Shown: in pieces, positions 26,157 through 36,920 of the stretch
Layout: each line of letters starts with the position of its first letter
Position numbering within the stretch: the stretch's first letter is position 1
Assembly: GCA_016758965.1 (NCBI GenBank)
Contig: JAEPRB010000013.1
Location: 124,001 to 188,000 of the forward strand
Reading direction: 5' to 3'
Length of the DNA: 64,000 nucleotides
Origin: Circinella minor
Taxonomy: Eukaryota > Mucoromycota > Mucoromycetes > Mucorales > Lichtheimiaceae
Translations under genes and position numbers: made by a program
Notes under the pieces: model-generated
The model's input: only the letters and a program-made list of their open reading frames with translations
What the model was told of the DNA's origin: nothing
The model's database searches: none

Positions 26157-26241
26157 CAGTAAAACCCTGTTTTTTTCACATCCTACTTTTTGCACTACTT
26201 TCGAGCCAAATCCCACCTGTGCAAAAAACGGGGTCCAACTG
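26157..26241. mobile_element. 85-bp TA-flanked MITE
   Basis: Starts CAGTAAAACCCTG and ends ACGGGGTCCAACTG, flanked by TA at 26155-26156 and 26242-26243. Its reverse complement aligns to the 12662-12812 element, including the shared block GTGCAAAAAACGGGG, but it lacks most of the internal GTGCAAAAA units. Confidence 0.65.
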
Positions 26242-26472
26242 TACTCGTTTTATTTTTTATGTCGCATAAATATAACATGAGAGTGAATAACACCATGTGG
26301 AGCAAATGAAGCGTTTAAACAATGATATTAGTAGCTTACAAAAATAATCAAATTGATTATTAGTCAATATTAAGCCATACACTTTTATGTGTTTGGTAGA
26401 CATTGTCTGTGATCTGGATTTGATAGTTTGATATCACTGCTTTACACACAAAACGGACTTGAATAATTTTGA

Positions 26473-27243
26473 AGTAGTAGTCGGAACAACACCGGACAAT
26501 ATCTGCATAATTGACCGGATTCTATCGAGCATTACTAACTATTAAAGTTTCTTTGTGGTACTCCTTGTGGTAGTTTGCAGTAGTTTCTACTACTCTTGCT
26601 GCATAATTTTTATGGTTGTTTAGTACATATGCAGTTTGATCTATACTACAGAAAAAAGAAAAAGCAATTTCCATCAACTGTTTTTCGTCATTATCGATCA
26701 TTCTTTTGAAGTTTTTTTCAGCTATTAATTACAAAAGAAACTTTTTTTGTCCCAACAGATATACTATAACGTATCCATTATTCAATAAATAGCCATAAGT
26801 ATTGAGAAGACTTTTTTCTCCAGATCGCATAAAAGTATTTTTTTTCTTACTTCGGATTTCGAAGATTTCCATCTATTGTTTTGCTCCAATTTACAATAGC
26901 ATATTTTTAATTTTTTAAGAGAATAATAGTCATTTCACAAAGTATTATACATTTACTCAACTGAAAATGACTGAAATTTTAAAAGTTAATAATGAATATA
27001 GAGCTCTTGATTTATTAAGAGTATATTATTCATAAATTTATATTCTATAATTTTAAAGAAATACTGCCATAGTAGTAATATGCAAGAACAAGTGTAATAT
27101 GTAATTTTACAAAAGTCATTACTGCAAACAATTACTGCGAAGCGCTGAAAACTACTGCAAAGAGTTTTTTATAGTTAGTATGTAATGTTCGATAGAATCC
27201 GGTCAACTGTGCGGATATTTTCCGGTGTTGTCCGACTACTACT
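26473..27243. mobile_element. Long-TIR non-autonomous element, about 771 bp
   Basis: Arms of about 70 bp pair in inverse orientation. The left arm runs AGTAGTAGTCGGAACAACAC, CGGACAATATCTGC, GACCGGATTCTATCGA. The right arm has TCGATAGAATCCGGTC, GCGGATATTTTCCGGTG and TCCGACTACTACT. Next to the arms is a weaker inner pair of GCAGTAGTTT / AAACTACTGC type. No reading frame. No target duplication is evident, so the superfamily is unknown. Confidence 0.6.
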
Positions 27244-27392
27244 ATAAAAAAGTATTTTCTTCGCAGTACTGTAAAACTAAAGGTACCTCTGATATCTAAG
27301 GAATAATTATTGTCGTGATATGGCTCACATTATGAATAAGGGACAGCTTTTTAGGATACCCTCTTATTTCAGTTTTATTAAATATACATCTA

Positions 27393-27915
27393 CAGTAGGC
27401 CCCCATTAATTTCATAGACTTCATTCCTGGCTATTTTGTGAAATTAACAGTGGAATGAAATTATATGGGCACCATGTCGGAGGGAAACCCCAGTTAAAAA
27501 TTTAACAGACATCATAACCAATAAGTCCATGTACACTATATACACTATCAATGAACTTATTAGTGACTATGTAATATGCTTCATATTATATAGTTAATAT
27601 TTCTTTGACATTTTTTGTGATAAGAGTAATCACTAAAGAAGAAATATGTCAGTAGCATAGATACAATCAATGCTGGTACTGAAGTAGAGCTATCATAGCT
27701 CCTTTGATTTCCAAAATAGATTGAGACAGTTGCTGTCTTATAAACAAGCTATTTTGTATAACTTCTTTATCACAGAAAACCAAATCATTGTGAAAGTGAA
27801 AATAAAGGGGATGTGAAAGTTGACACTATGTTTTGTAACTACGTATTCCTGGCAAAAACAAGTAAATTAACGGGTGTTGAAATTAAACATGGATGAAATT
27901 AACGGGGCTCTACTG
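27393..27915. mobile_element. 523-bp TA-flanked TIR element
   Basis: Begins CAGTAGGCCCCCATTAATTT and ends AAATTAACGGGGCTCTACTG, a 24-bp imperfect TIR. TA flanks both sides (27391-27392, 27916-27917). The ends share CAGT with the smaller MITEs of this window, but the interior is unrelated. No transposase coding remains. Confidence 0.65.
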
Positions 27916-29704
27916 TAGTAGCTATCGTATTAAATGCTATGGAATAAAATTTAGAAAAAAAAAGCTACAACTGTTCTGAAAAATGATGTAAATAAATAGT
28001 ACACTTAATGAGATAAGAAAAGACCGGTTATAGAGAGACATTGAGAAGTGTCGAAAAGAATTTTGATAACAATAATGGGATTTGACAGGTAAAATACGGA
28101 TATGCTTTATTTGGGCATAATTTATTCATTCTATATTCAGTAGTATTGGCTATAAGACACTTTTGTTATAATTTAAGCTACGGTATTTAACTTCAAGTTA
28201 ATCTCTATCTTGTAAGGTGGACTGGTTGGTTTTACTAAAAGCTTTACTTGAAGTCGCTATAATTTCAATGTTGTTTAGACACTACGTATATACAAAATGT
28301 TCTGCGAATAGCAATCTACTGTACTTGATGACAACCCCTCCCCCAACGATCTAGAGTTTGTTGTCAATAACAATAAAATTACTGCAAGCGTGAAATCGGG
28401 CAGTGATAGACGTTTAAGAGTTATAAAAGAAAGATTCAATAGTTAAGCAGTACTTATGAGTTAAAAATAATATATGATATAAATCTTATTTTATAAGCCG
28501 TATTTTTTTTTTAAGAAAAGTTGATGATTTAAATAAATTATCTTATTTTTTTTATGTAATCTTTATTTTCAAACAAAAAGCAGTATATCAGTGTATACTA
28601 GCAAATAATGGAGGATGAGAAAGATGCAATCGAAAAATGAACATCAAAGTGTTCACAAATACCGCAAAGCATGTTACGTTTGAAATACCCACTACGTATT
28701 CATGCGGATTTTTTAGAATACATAATGATCATGATTAAGTAAGTCGTTCGAGTAACTAATCATAATCTAATTACGTAATATAACAAACTTATGCACCAAT
28801 CTCTTTTTTCAGGTTGAAATGATAATCACAGTCAAATCGAATAAATAAATCACTAGTAATTTTTACCATTATCAAAAAAATTAACCAGTGTAACTTTCTA
28901 ACTTAATGAAATTGTTATCTCTAATACATTATGTCGTACAATTGTGTAATAAACGAGGTTCGACGTTCGACAACGCTTTTTATATTACTGTTTTAACTAT
29001 CTTCAAGTTTTGCTTATTTTGGTAACGTATTTAATTTTTTTTCAGATTAGGTGATTTCAAGTTCGCAATTAAATCATGGAAAAGACTTCACTTTACTCTT
29101 TATACTGTAGTAGACTCCAATTTCCTATAATAAGTAAACTAGAGTAATGCTAAATTTGAGAAACGATGAGACTATTAAAAGTGTTAACCTGACCCGAGCA
29201 TGTGGTCCACAATTACTCGTGTTAATGTCTTCATTAACGAAAGGGACAACGGAAAAAGGGCAGTAGTTGAACGTGATTGAGAAGTTGTGCTGCTGCTATT
29301 GCTGGTAAATTAAAAGAGGTGGAAACGAGATTGACCGAACATAGAATCTCATAATAAATTCTCCGGAACATTGCTTGAAGCGCTTCTACAACATAACATG
29401 ATTCGTTGCTAAGAGAAAAAATGAAGTTAGTGAGGCTATAAAGAGAAGTAACCGCTCTATTCCGTTATTTTAGTATACCAAATATAGGAAATTAAAAAAT
29501 AAATTCTTGACATTTTTCCCTAAGAACAAAGGTTACTATAAAAGGTAAGCTTGGAAAAAGTTTATTGTAAAAGGCAAACTGGTCGGGTTTTTTATTGCGA
29601 ACTTGGCAGCATCTATTATTGGTTTATTATGGATTATTCTATAGTTTCCAGAGTCTAACAGTGATTATTATTGATACTGATTTAAAACAATATTACAAAG
29701 TAAT

Positions 29705-31608
29705 TTAAATGAATAGCTTTTGGCGTAACGAGGAATTCACGTTGTAGGCCCAAAGACTGTATTCTAAACGATGATAGTTCCACCAAGCAACTGCAAAATG
29801 TTTCACTAGTTGCCAACTGAATCCAGCAGTTGCTGCTTTCTCCGTGATACGTTGCTTAGTTTCGACCCATACGGCTTTCGCACAAAATTGTCCCATTATG
29901 GCATAGGTGCGATATTGTTCCGGTTTTGATGCATTGCGAAGAAGTTCATCTACGTTTCGTAAAAGGTCGCCTGTCTTGAGCAAAAGCAACATAACACGGG
30001 GCAGCGAAGATAGAATATCAGCAATTCGACGGAAGAAATGCATCGTCGGTTTATTCGCCACTCGATCTTTTTCACTTTCTGTACGTGATGATGATAAACT
30101 TGCTGAACGAATTGTATGCCATTCCCGCCCAGTTAACATGGATGCAAAAAGTCTATGATCACTACCTCCTACTAGCGCACAATAACGTTGAATACCATCT
30201 TCATCGCCTTCAATCAATGATGTCCATAAATGTGCATAGTTGACACGGAGATCGTTCGAAAGCGTTCGATAAACACCATGATCTAACAGGACAATATCAA
30301 AGTTTCGTCCGGACTTATTATCCTTACTTGCTCGAATCATTACATTACCCGGATCTTGAAATAAAGTTGGTAACGCGATGTTAGTAATTTAACTTTTTTT
30401 TTCAGAAAAAAAAATCGAAATTGTTTATATACTTACGAGGATCGCAGTGCACAAATCTTGATGAAAAAAGCAAAAGCATATAAGTAAATTTAAATTATAA
30501 TTACTAATGTGAAGAGATCAACTTACCCGTACAAAAACATCATTCTAGAGAATATTGAAATTAATTCGGTAGAAACAGCACTGGGATCTATACTATGTTT
30601 CTTCATGTAATCCAAGTCATCTATCCTGGTCCCATGGATATCTAAACAATATGCTGTGAGTTTCAAGCTTCTTTCATCATTTACACTTTTATGATGATAC
30701 CATCCAAAATATAACTTACATTCCATACAAATAATCCGTCTGTTTGCCCAAATAATTTTCGGCACAACCAGTGCAGTGTTTTCCTTTGCAAACTGATGAG
30801 TTACCTTTCGTGCATTTTCTGCCTCAAATGAGAAGTTCAGCTCCTGCGGCAGCGACTCACGCATATCTTCGGCCACCCAATAGAATCCAAAATCCGGAAA
30901 GATGGACTGAATAGTGTCAAATATCCATGATACTGTGTTAATATCGATTCTACAAAATTCATCAAGTTTCGGATGTTGAATTTTAACCGCAACCCATTCA
31001 TCGCTGTTTGCCAGTTGAGCTCGGTGAACTTGAGCCAACGAGGCTACGCCAATTGGTTCATAATCAAAATAGGAGAAGATATCATCTAAATCTTGACCCA
31101 TATCAATTCGAATGAGCTGACGAATTTCCTCAGGTGAGCTTGCTCGTTCACATCGATCTTGCAATACTGACAATGTTGAAGTCCACTCCTCCGGTAATAC
31201 AAAGATCATGGAAGAGAGATGTTGACCCCATTTGATATAGATTCCACCCTGAGATTGCAAAGTGTGTAATACTCTTTTTGCACTACGTTTATGACAAGCA
31301 GATTTGGCTGCTTCTTTGTCTTCTTCAGAAGCCTGCATTAGTGTCCACTTATAATCCAGAGCTATTATAGCGCCTGTTGCAATTGCTTTCCCGGATCGTT
31401 GAAAAGTTTGGACATAGTAGTGGAATTGATCGCTGTCAAAATAATAGATCCCGGAACCTACTCCTCCAACCACGGCAACAGTTGCCATGGTCCTAGGGCT
31501 TGGTCGCCATTTCAGATATTTCGTATGTATACCATTGTACTGCTGTATCGGGCGGGTTCGTAAGTGGTGATTTAGAGTAACATATGGTCTTGCAAATCGT
31601 TTTAACAT
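29705..31608 (-). CDS. UbiB/ABC1 atypical kinase, ADCK1/Mcp2-like, mitochondrial
   Basis: Exons on the minus strand: 31608-30720, 30641-30527, 30456-30437 (20 nt) and 30354-29705, encoding 557 aa. The N-terminus is basic (MLKRFARPYVTLNHHLRTRP) and is followed by a short hydrophobic stretch, consistent with a mitochondrial inner-membrane protein. UbiB-family motifs are in order: KWGQ in IYIKWGQHLSS, the Ala-rich loop ASLAQVHRA, VAVKIQHP, then FVHCDP/HPGN across exons 3 and 4, and LLDHG in place of the usual DFG. LLDHGVYR is typical of ADCK1/Mcp2 rather than the CoQ-type ADCK3. The yeast relative Mcp2 is linked to mitochondrial lipid homeostasis; function here is inferred. The acceptor at 30642 was chosen because it restores EYIHGTRIDDL. 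Head-to-head with RRP36 across 149 bp. Confidence 0.92.
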
Positions 31609-31757
31609 TCAGGAACAAAAATAAAAAAATAACAACAGTAAAAAACTGAAGTTTCTTTTCTAGTTTCATAAATTTTTATATTTTGTCTTCCGAACCTACA
31701 CTTTTTTGAAACCAAAAACTTTTTCTTATTACATGTGCATAATAATTGTTGACAATC
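31609..31757. promoter_or_regulatory. Bidirectional promoter region (UbiB-like kinase / RRP36)
   Basis: Only 149 bp separate the two divergent start codons, so both promoters and 5' UTRs must lie here. The sequence is A/T-tract-rich, with one E-box-like ACATGTG near 31731 and no TATA box on either strand. Confidence 0.6.
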
Positions 31758-33231
31758 ATGAGAATTGATCCAGAAGACCAATACAGTGAAGAATTTGACG
31801 AAGAAGAGGGAATTGAATATAGCAATAATGACGAAGAAGGAAATTATGAAGTAAGAATCGATCATTACTTATTTTCTTGAATTAATGCTCCAAAAAAAAC
31901 TTCTTGTAACATTTATATGATCGATCGTGTAGGAATTCAGCCAAGAGGAAGACGATGATTCACAAGACGAACAACCAAAAAGAGCCAAACTAGATAAACT
32001 AAAGCGAAGTAAGTAAGGGGGTCCAAGATTCCCACAGAAGAACGACATCAATGATCATCCTATCCCTTCTATCTTTTCTTAACGATATGGATTTGTGTTT
32101 AATTTATTTATTTTATAAAGGTCTGGCTCATGTTTCATTTGAACAACTTGCTGATGTGAAAAGTAAAATGGAAGGAGAAGAGAATGATCTATCATCCGCC
32201 CGGAAAATATCCAAGGAACAAATTATGCGTGATGTCAAAGGAGCTGTCAATAAACTTGGTAAAGATCGGATACGACGAACTAAAAGAGATATGAAGCGTG
32301 ATAATAAATACAGGTAAATAAATGGATTTAATAAAATAAAGTAAAATAAATAACAAAATTATTCTAATTATTATATAATATAGTCCAATGGAGGTATCAT
32401 CAAAAAAAGCCGTCAGCCGTTTTCGTGAGGTAGTACCAACTTCTGGATCGGTTAGTAATTTTTTTTATATTGCATTTTATTCGTTATATTTGCCGTGTTT
32501 TTTCAAACTAGATTGAATACATTTTCCTCAACAAACTAACAATTGATCTCTAATAAAGAAAACAAGGGATCCAAGATTTGACAAATTGTCTGGACAATTG
32601 AATCAAGATTTATTTGAAAAATCTTACTCTTTTTTGGACGATTATAAAAAATCAGAACAAGAAATGCTTCGTAAAACTATCAAAAAAGAAAAGAACCAGG
32701 AGAAACGAACAAATATGGAATCATTATTAACGAAAATGGTAAATTACCAAAAGCACTTAATCTGTGTGCTTTTGTAAGAGTTTATTGATCGGGTGTGAGA
32801 GAGGCTAGGTGTGTAAATGATTTTTTTTTAGTTGTCTGACATTTAGCCACTTTATTAAGGTTTCTCGTGAAGCTACTGAAAAGCAGACTAAGCGAAAACA
32901 GGAACTATTGCGGGAGCGCAAGAAGGCTGAAGCTGAGCTTGTGAAACAAGGCAAAAAGCCCTACTTCTTGAAAAGATGTGAGTAACATTACGAGTTTTAG
33001 GAGTTTATAAACGATATATGAGGCAGAAACAAAGCTTATAATGAGATATAATAACGCTTATATATTAACTTCTGTATATTGATAATTTTAGCTGAACAAC
33101 GAAAATTGGAACTTATGGACAAATATCAACAATTGGGAGAGAAGAATATGGACAAGATTCTTGCTAAACGAAGAAAGAAAAATGCGGCAAAGGATCATCG
33201 TCGTGTTCCATTCAAGAGGAGAGCGGAGTAA
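31758..33231 (+). CDS. RRP36: Ribosome biogenesis protein RRP36
   Basis: Seven exons: 31758-31850, 31933-32008, 32121-32313, 32384-32450, 32559-32738, 32860-32977 and 33092-33231, encoding 288 aa. RRP36 is a nucleolar small-subunit processome factor needed for early cleavages of pre-18S rRNA. Visible features are an acidic N-terminus (EEFDEEEGIEY) and a conserved block SFEQLADVKSKM. These are followed by SSKKAVSRFREVVPTSGS, RDPRFDKLSGQL, SYSFLDDYKKSEQEML, and a charged probable coiled coil ending in KQGKKPYFLKRSEQRKLELM and the basic tail RRVPFKRRAE. Order and length agree with the fungal family. The promoter is shared with the divergent UbiB-like kinase. The chitinase ATG lies 248 bp downstream on the same strand. 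Confidence 0.93.
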
Positions 33232-33354
33232 AAGATAGTATGGTGATACGATTAGATTACAAAAATATCATTGACGCGCGGACGAAAAAGGGGCGCTTAT
33301 TATCTTATTTTAAATTATATTATATTATTATTTCACTTCAAAAAAAAAAAATGT

Positions 33355-33396
33355 AAATTAATTCAAAAATGGAAATTAATTCAAAAATGGAAATTA
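33355..33396 (+). repeat. 18-bp tandem repeat in the chitinase promoter
   Basis: The unit AAATTAATTCAAAAATGG occurs twice head to tail, followed by a third partial AAATTA. It ends a few bases before the TATA-like box and may be a duplicated binding site, which is inference. Confidence 0.6.
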
Positions 33397-33400
33397 AAAA

Positions 33401-33410
33401 GTATAAAAGA
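33401..33410 (+). promoter_or_regulatory. TATA-like box of the chitinase gene
   Basis: GTATAAAAGA lies about 70 bp upstream of the chitinase ATG, a normal distance for a fungal core promoter with a short 5' UTR. Confidence 0.5.
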
Positions 33411-33478
33411 AGTAGTGGGATGACGATCATCTACTGCTTTATTCTACACCTTTTCTTCTCTTTCTTCTTGTTTGCAAC

Positions 33479-35464
33479 ATGAAGACCCTTTCCAATCATT
33501 TATTGCTGCTGGTGCAGACTGTTCTTTTCTTATTTGTTGCTTTAGCTGCTGGTTGTAAACACCCTGAGCATTCCACAACTTCACCCGCTGATACCATTAC
33601 TACAACTGCTGCTCCTACTACTACCGATGCTGTTCCTACTACTACCGCTGTTCCCGAGCCTACAACTCCTTCTTCCGACCACCGTTTGATTGCTTATATT
33701 GCTGACTGGGTAAAAAAAAGAAAAAAAATATCGACACCTCATTATCAAAATACCCAGAGTTGGAATACCAACAAATAAATACATTTGATTTATAGGCCTT
33801 GCCCGAAAAAATTGCTTGGGACAAACTTGACCAAGTTATCTATTCTTTTGCTGTTCCTAACGAAAATGGTGAACTCGGTGAATTTAATGGTGATCAACTG
33901 AAGTCCAGTAAGTATGCTAAAAGAATGAGCAATCCTCATTGTTCTAGATAACTTTTTCTTCAACGAGTATAGCTTAACTATATATGCATCCATTCTTTTA
34001 GTTGTTGAGGAAGGTCACGACAATGACAAGAGTGTCAGTTTGAGCATTGGCGGGTATGACTTGATATCATTACTATTATTTCATATTATCACACATAAAT
34101 ATAAGTACAATAATATATTATACTAATCACATATTTCATCAAATATAGTTGGACTGGCTCCCTTTACTTCAGTTCACTTGTTGGCTCTGAATCATCCCGT
34201 ACCAAGTTTGTAAAATCCATTACTAATGCTGTCGAAGAATACGATTTGGACGCTATTAACATTGATTGGGGTAGGTTATATTGCTGTGTGACTAATATAT
34301 TATTGTAAACAACTATCATATTGATGTGTAACTTACGTGTATCCGATTTTCTACAACTTGTACAAAACAGAATATCCCAACAGCGCTAATGGTGTTGCAT
34401 GTAACCAAAAGTAAGTGCACAAAGTCTATTTATTAATATATATGTATATTCCAAACTAATTCATGTATGGAACATTTTCTCGTTATTTGTACAGTGACCC
34501 TGCAGATACTGCCAACTATCTTACATTTGTCCAACAGTTACGTGAAAGCTTGCCCGAAGGTACCTTGATCAATGCTGCTGTAGCTACCGCACCCTTCAAT
34601 GATGAAAACCAACAACCCTCTGCCTCTTTGGACCCTGAATGGAAGAATGCTTTAGATGGCTTTTACATTATGGTAATTAGGCTAATGCATAATAATAGCA
34701 ATTTCTATTTTCTGTCAAACTAATTATTTTCTACCCCTTATTTGTTCGATCATCTCCTGGAAAAATCTAAATAACTTTAATTTATTTACAGGGTTACGAT
34801 GTTAATGGTAACTGGAACGAAAAAGTTGGACCAAATGCCCCTTTGTATTTTAAGGATCAATCTGACGGTATTGACTCTGTCAGTGCTGATTCAGCTGTCA
34901 AGGCATGGATTGATGCTGGTATTCCCGCTGATCAACTTTATTTGGGTGTTCCTTTCTATGGTCGTATTGCGCAAGTCAAAACAGGTGCCACTTCTTCCTC
35001 TGGTATGTATCAGCCTCTAGATGGTAAACAAATCAAGGGCGATAAGTATGATGAAAAGGCAGCCGACCCATGTCCCAACGCTGTTTCCACTTTCTCTGGT
35101 ATGTACCAATGGCGTTCTATTGAATCTCAGGGTATTCCTACAAACTCTTCTGGTTGGGAAACATCTTGGGATGAAGCCAGTCAAACTCCCTACGCTTACA
35201 ACGGCAACCGTGTGTTGTCTTTCGATGATCCTCACTCATTGCAAGCAAAGGTCAAGTATGCCAAAGCTAACGGTTTAGGTGGTGTCATGCTCTGGTCTTT
35301 GGAAATGGTAATTAATACTTTTATTCATGAAACTTTCTGAATTTCTTTTGTGAGTTCGCCTTTTTTTTATTAATTTATTTCTTGCCATGCATTTTTTTAT
35401 TTATTTATAGGACGATGTTGATAATACCTTGTTGAACGCCTTGCAAGGTATTCGAAACGATTAA
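33479..35464 (+). CDS. Secreted GH18 chitinase
   Basis: Eight exons: 33479-33709, 33796-33907, 34002-34053, 34149-34270, 34371-34410, 34495-34672, 34792-35307 and 35411-35464, encoding 434 aa. A signal peptide (LLLLVQTVLFLFVALAAG) leads into a Thr/Pro-rich, probably O-glycosylated linker (about 30-66) and a GH18 barrel. Markers are LIAYIADW, SLSIGGWTGS, DAINIDWEYP with the acid/base Glu at 173, MGYDVNGNW (Tyr247/Asp248), LGVPFYGR and a late GGVMLWSLEMDD. The family hydrolyses beta-1,4-GlcNAc in chitin by substrate-assisted catalysis, here likely for cell-wall remodelling. The middle Asp of DxxDxDxE is Asn169, so activity may be altered. It has a TATA-like box and a tandem repeat upstream. Confidence 0.94.
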
Positions 35465-35845
35465 GTTCTTTATCTTACACACGCAACCTTGTAATTTTAA
35501 AAATATTCCTATAAACAATTCCAATAAATTATTCTTTTTTTTCTGCTATCAAAATATCATATCATATTATATATCTTCCTTCGAATTTCTGGCTTAATTA
35601 ATGAGTAAATGATCAATAAAACTCATGTGATTTATCTAATTAGTAGTACAATTGGGGTGGGTAATTAATTACTGGAAATCAAAGTTGTACAACATTTCCG
35701 ATTTTTGGCTGATCAATATGATTAAAAGCACTAAAAAAATCACCACCTATCAAAATAAAAGCTGTATGTAAACCTAAAAAAAATCCAAACGTAAATTAAT
35801 GTGAAGTAATTGTCATTTTTGAACTTTCCCAAACAACTATATCCA

Positions 35846-36920
35846 ACCTGACGTTGTGTTTGTTGGGAACTTTAAATAAAATAAAATAAATTAATTGTCT
35901 TTCCTGTCACCACAACAGGAAGGTTTGCATTTTTCTTTGTATACCTGGCGATGTGTATAAATAAAGGGAGACATTAAATTGAACAACAAATTTCTACTTC
36001 AAAGTAATTGTCTTCTATGACGTTTTCCCAGTACTCCACAAGGTTTTTATCATTTTCTTAACATTTCTGAACTATCTCAAACAAATATCTCTGACCCAAC
36101 GTTGTGTTTAAGGGAGACGTTAAATAAAACAAATGTCTTCATTGTAAAGTAGTTGTTCAAACTAACGATAATTCCAGTGCAACGAAGCTGAAAACTATAC
36201 CACGATTCGCCAACATCGAATAGAAAACTCAACTCAACCATATCGGCAAATCAACAATCAAAATTATTGGCAGCATGCAGATCATCGCTTGGTGTTGGTC
36301 CAATAATGTGAGTACCAATGTTAACCAGAGAAGTCGATCTATATGGTGGGGAATCAAAAATTTGCAATGCATGCAGAAACTCAAATTTTGCAAAACAACA
36401 TGCAATAACATGTATCCAGATGTACAAAAGATTAAATATCAATACAAACAAAACCAATGGCGTACTCTCTTCCATATTAAAGAAACTATCAAAGCCAAAC
36501 CGAAATCCTTTCCCTGAACTCAATGCTCATCCGCACTCAAATTCAAACCAGCAACAATATCTTGATAGCGATCCAGGCCAAGTAAATCTCTAGTGGATCG
36601 ATCCTTCCCTTCCCAATCCGGAAAAGCCTTTAAATCAATAAAGATATCTTTTATCTTAATCGCCCATTAAGTAGATTTTAAATAGCTAACCCGCTCTTTC
36701 ATCTCTATCTCCAAACATATTTCTCTACGTCATCTCTTTGTCTCTACACATCTCCTTTAATATGAGCCTGCAACTTTTTCAATGCTATTTTCCTTCCCAC
36801 TTGCCCTTTTCCCTGTCTCCGTAACAAGATTTTTCTTATTGTCTTGTAAATTTGCATGGACTGTTTCAAACAAATATGCAATACCTGGCGCTGTGTTTAA
36901 AGGAGACATGAAATAAAGAC
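35846..36920 (+). repeat. Four dispersed copies of a ~35-bp repeat
   Basis: Related segments start near 35846, 35941, 36091 and 36880. They share CTGNCGNTGTGTNTAA, then a GGGAGAC or GGAGAC block, then TTAAATAAA or a variant. Several are preceded by a CAAACAAATAT-type stretch. The copies lie on both sides of the LINE fragment and could be relics of its 3' end or of a SINE-like element. Confidence 0.5.
36230..36600 (+). pseudogene. Fragment of a LINE-like polymerase C-terminus
   Basis: From about 36318 a frame reads LTREVDLYGGESKICNAC followed by FAKQHAITCIQMYKRLNI and then KKLSKPNRNPFPEL. The CxxC, then C, then MxxRLNI pattern parallels the remnant at about 22640-22790 (CLKC...MHQRLNI). I read both as decayed copies of the Cys-rich tail of a non-LTR element's ORF2. 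It is short, with no upstream polymerase. Confidence 0.35.

Larger units (their letters stand above)
21296..29704. other. Repeat-rich gene desert, about 8.4 kb
   Basis: AT-rich sequence with no intact gene between the methyltransferase and the UbiB-like kinase. It includes a decayed LINE-like element (about 22600-24740, minus), miniature elements at 25086-25182, 26157-26241 and 27393-27915, and a long-TIR element at 26473-27243. The stretch 27920-29704 shows nothing recognisable beyond the probable 3' UTR of the kinase gene. Confidence 0.6.

Noticed and set aside
30642..30656. Alternative CACAG acceptor in the UbiB-like kinase, 14-15 bases upstream of the chosen one
   Set aside because: It would insert residues into the conserved EYIHGTRIDDL segment; the TTTAG acceptor restores the family pattern.
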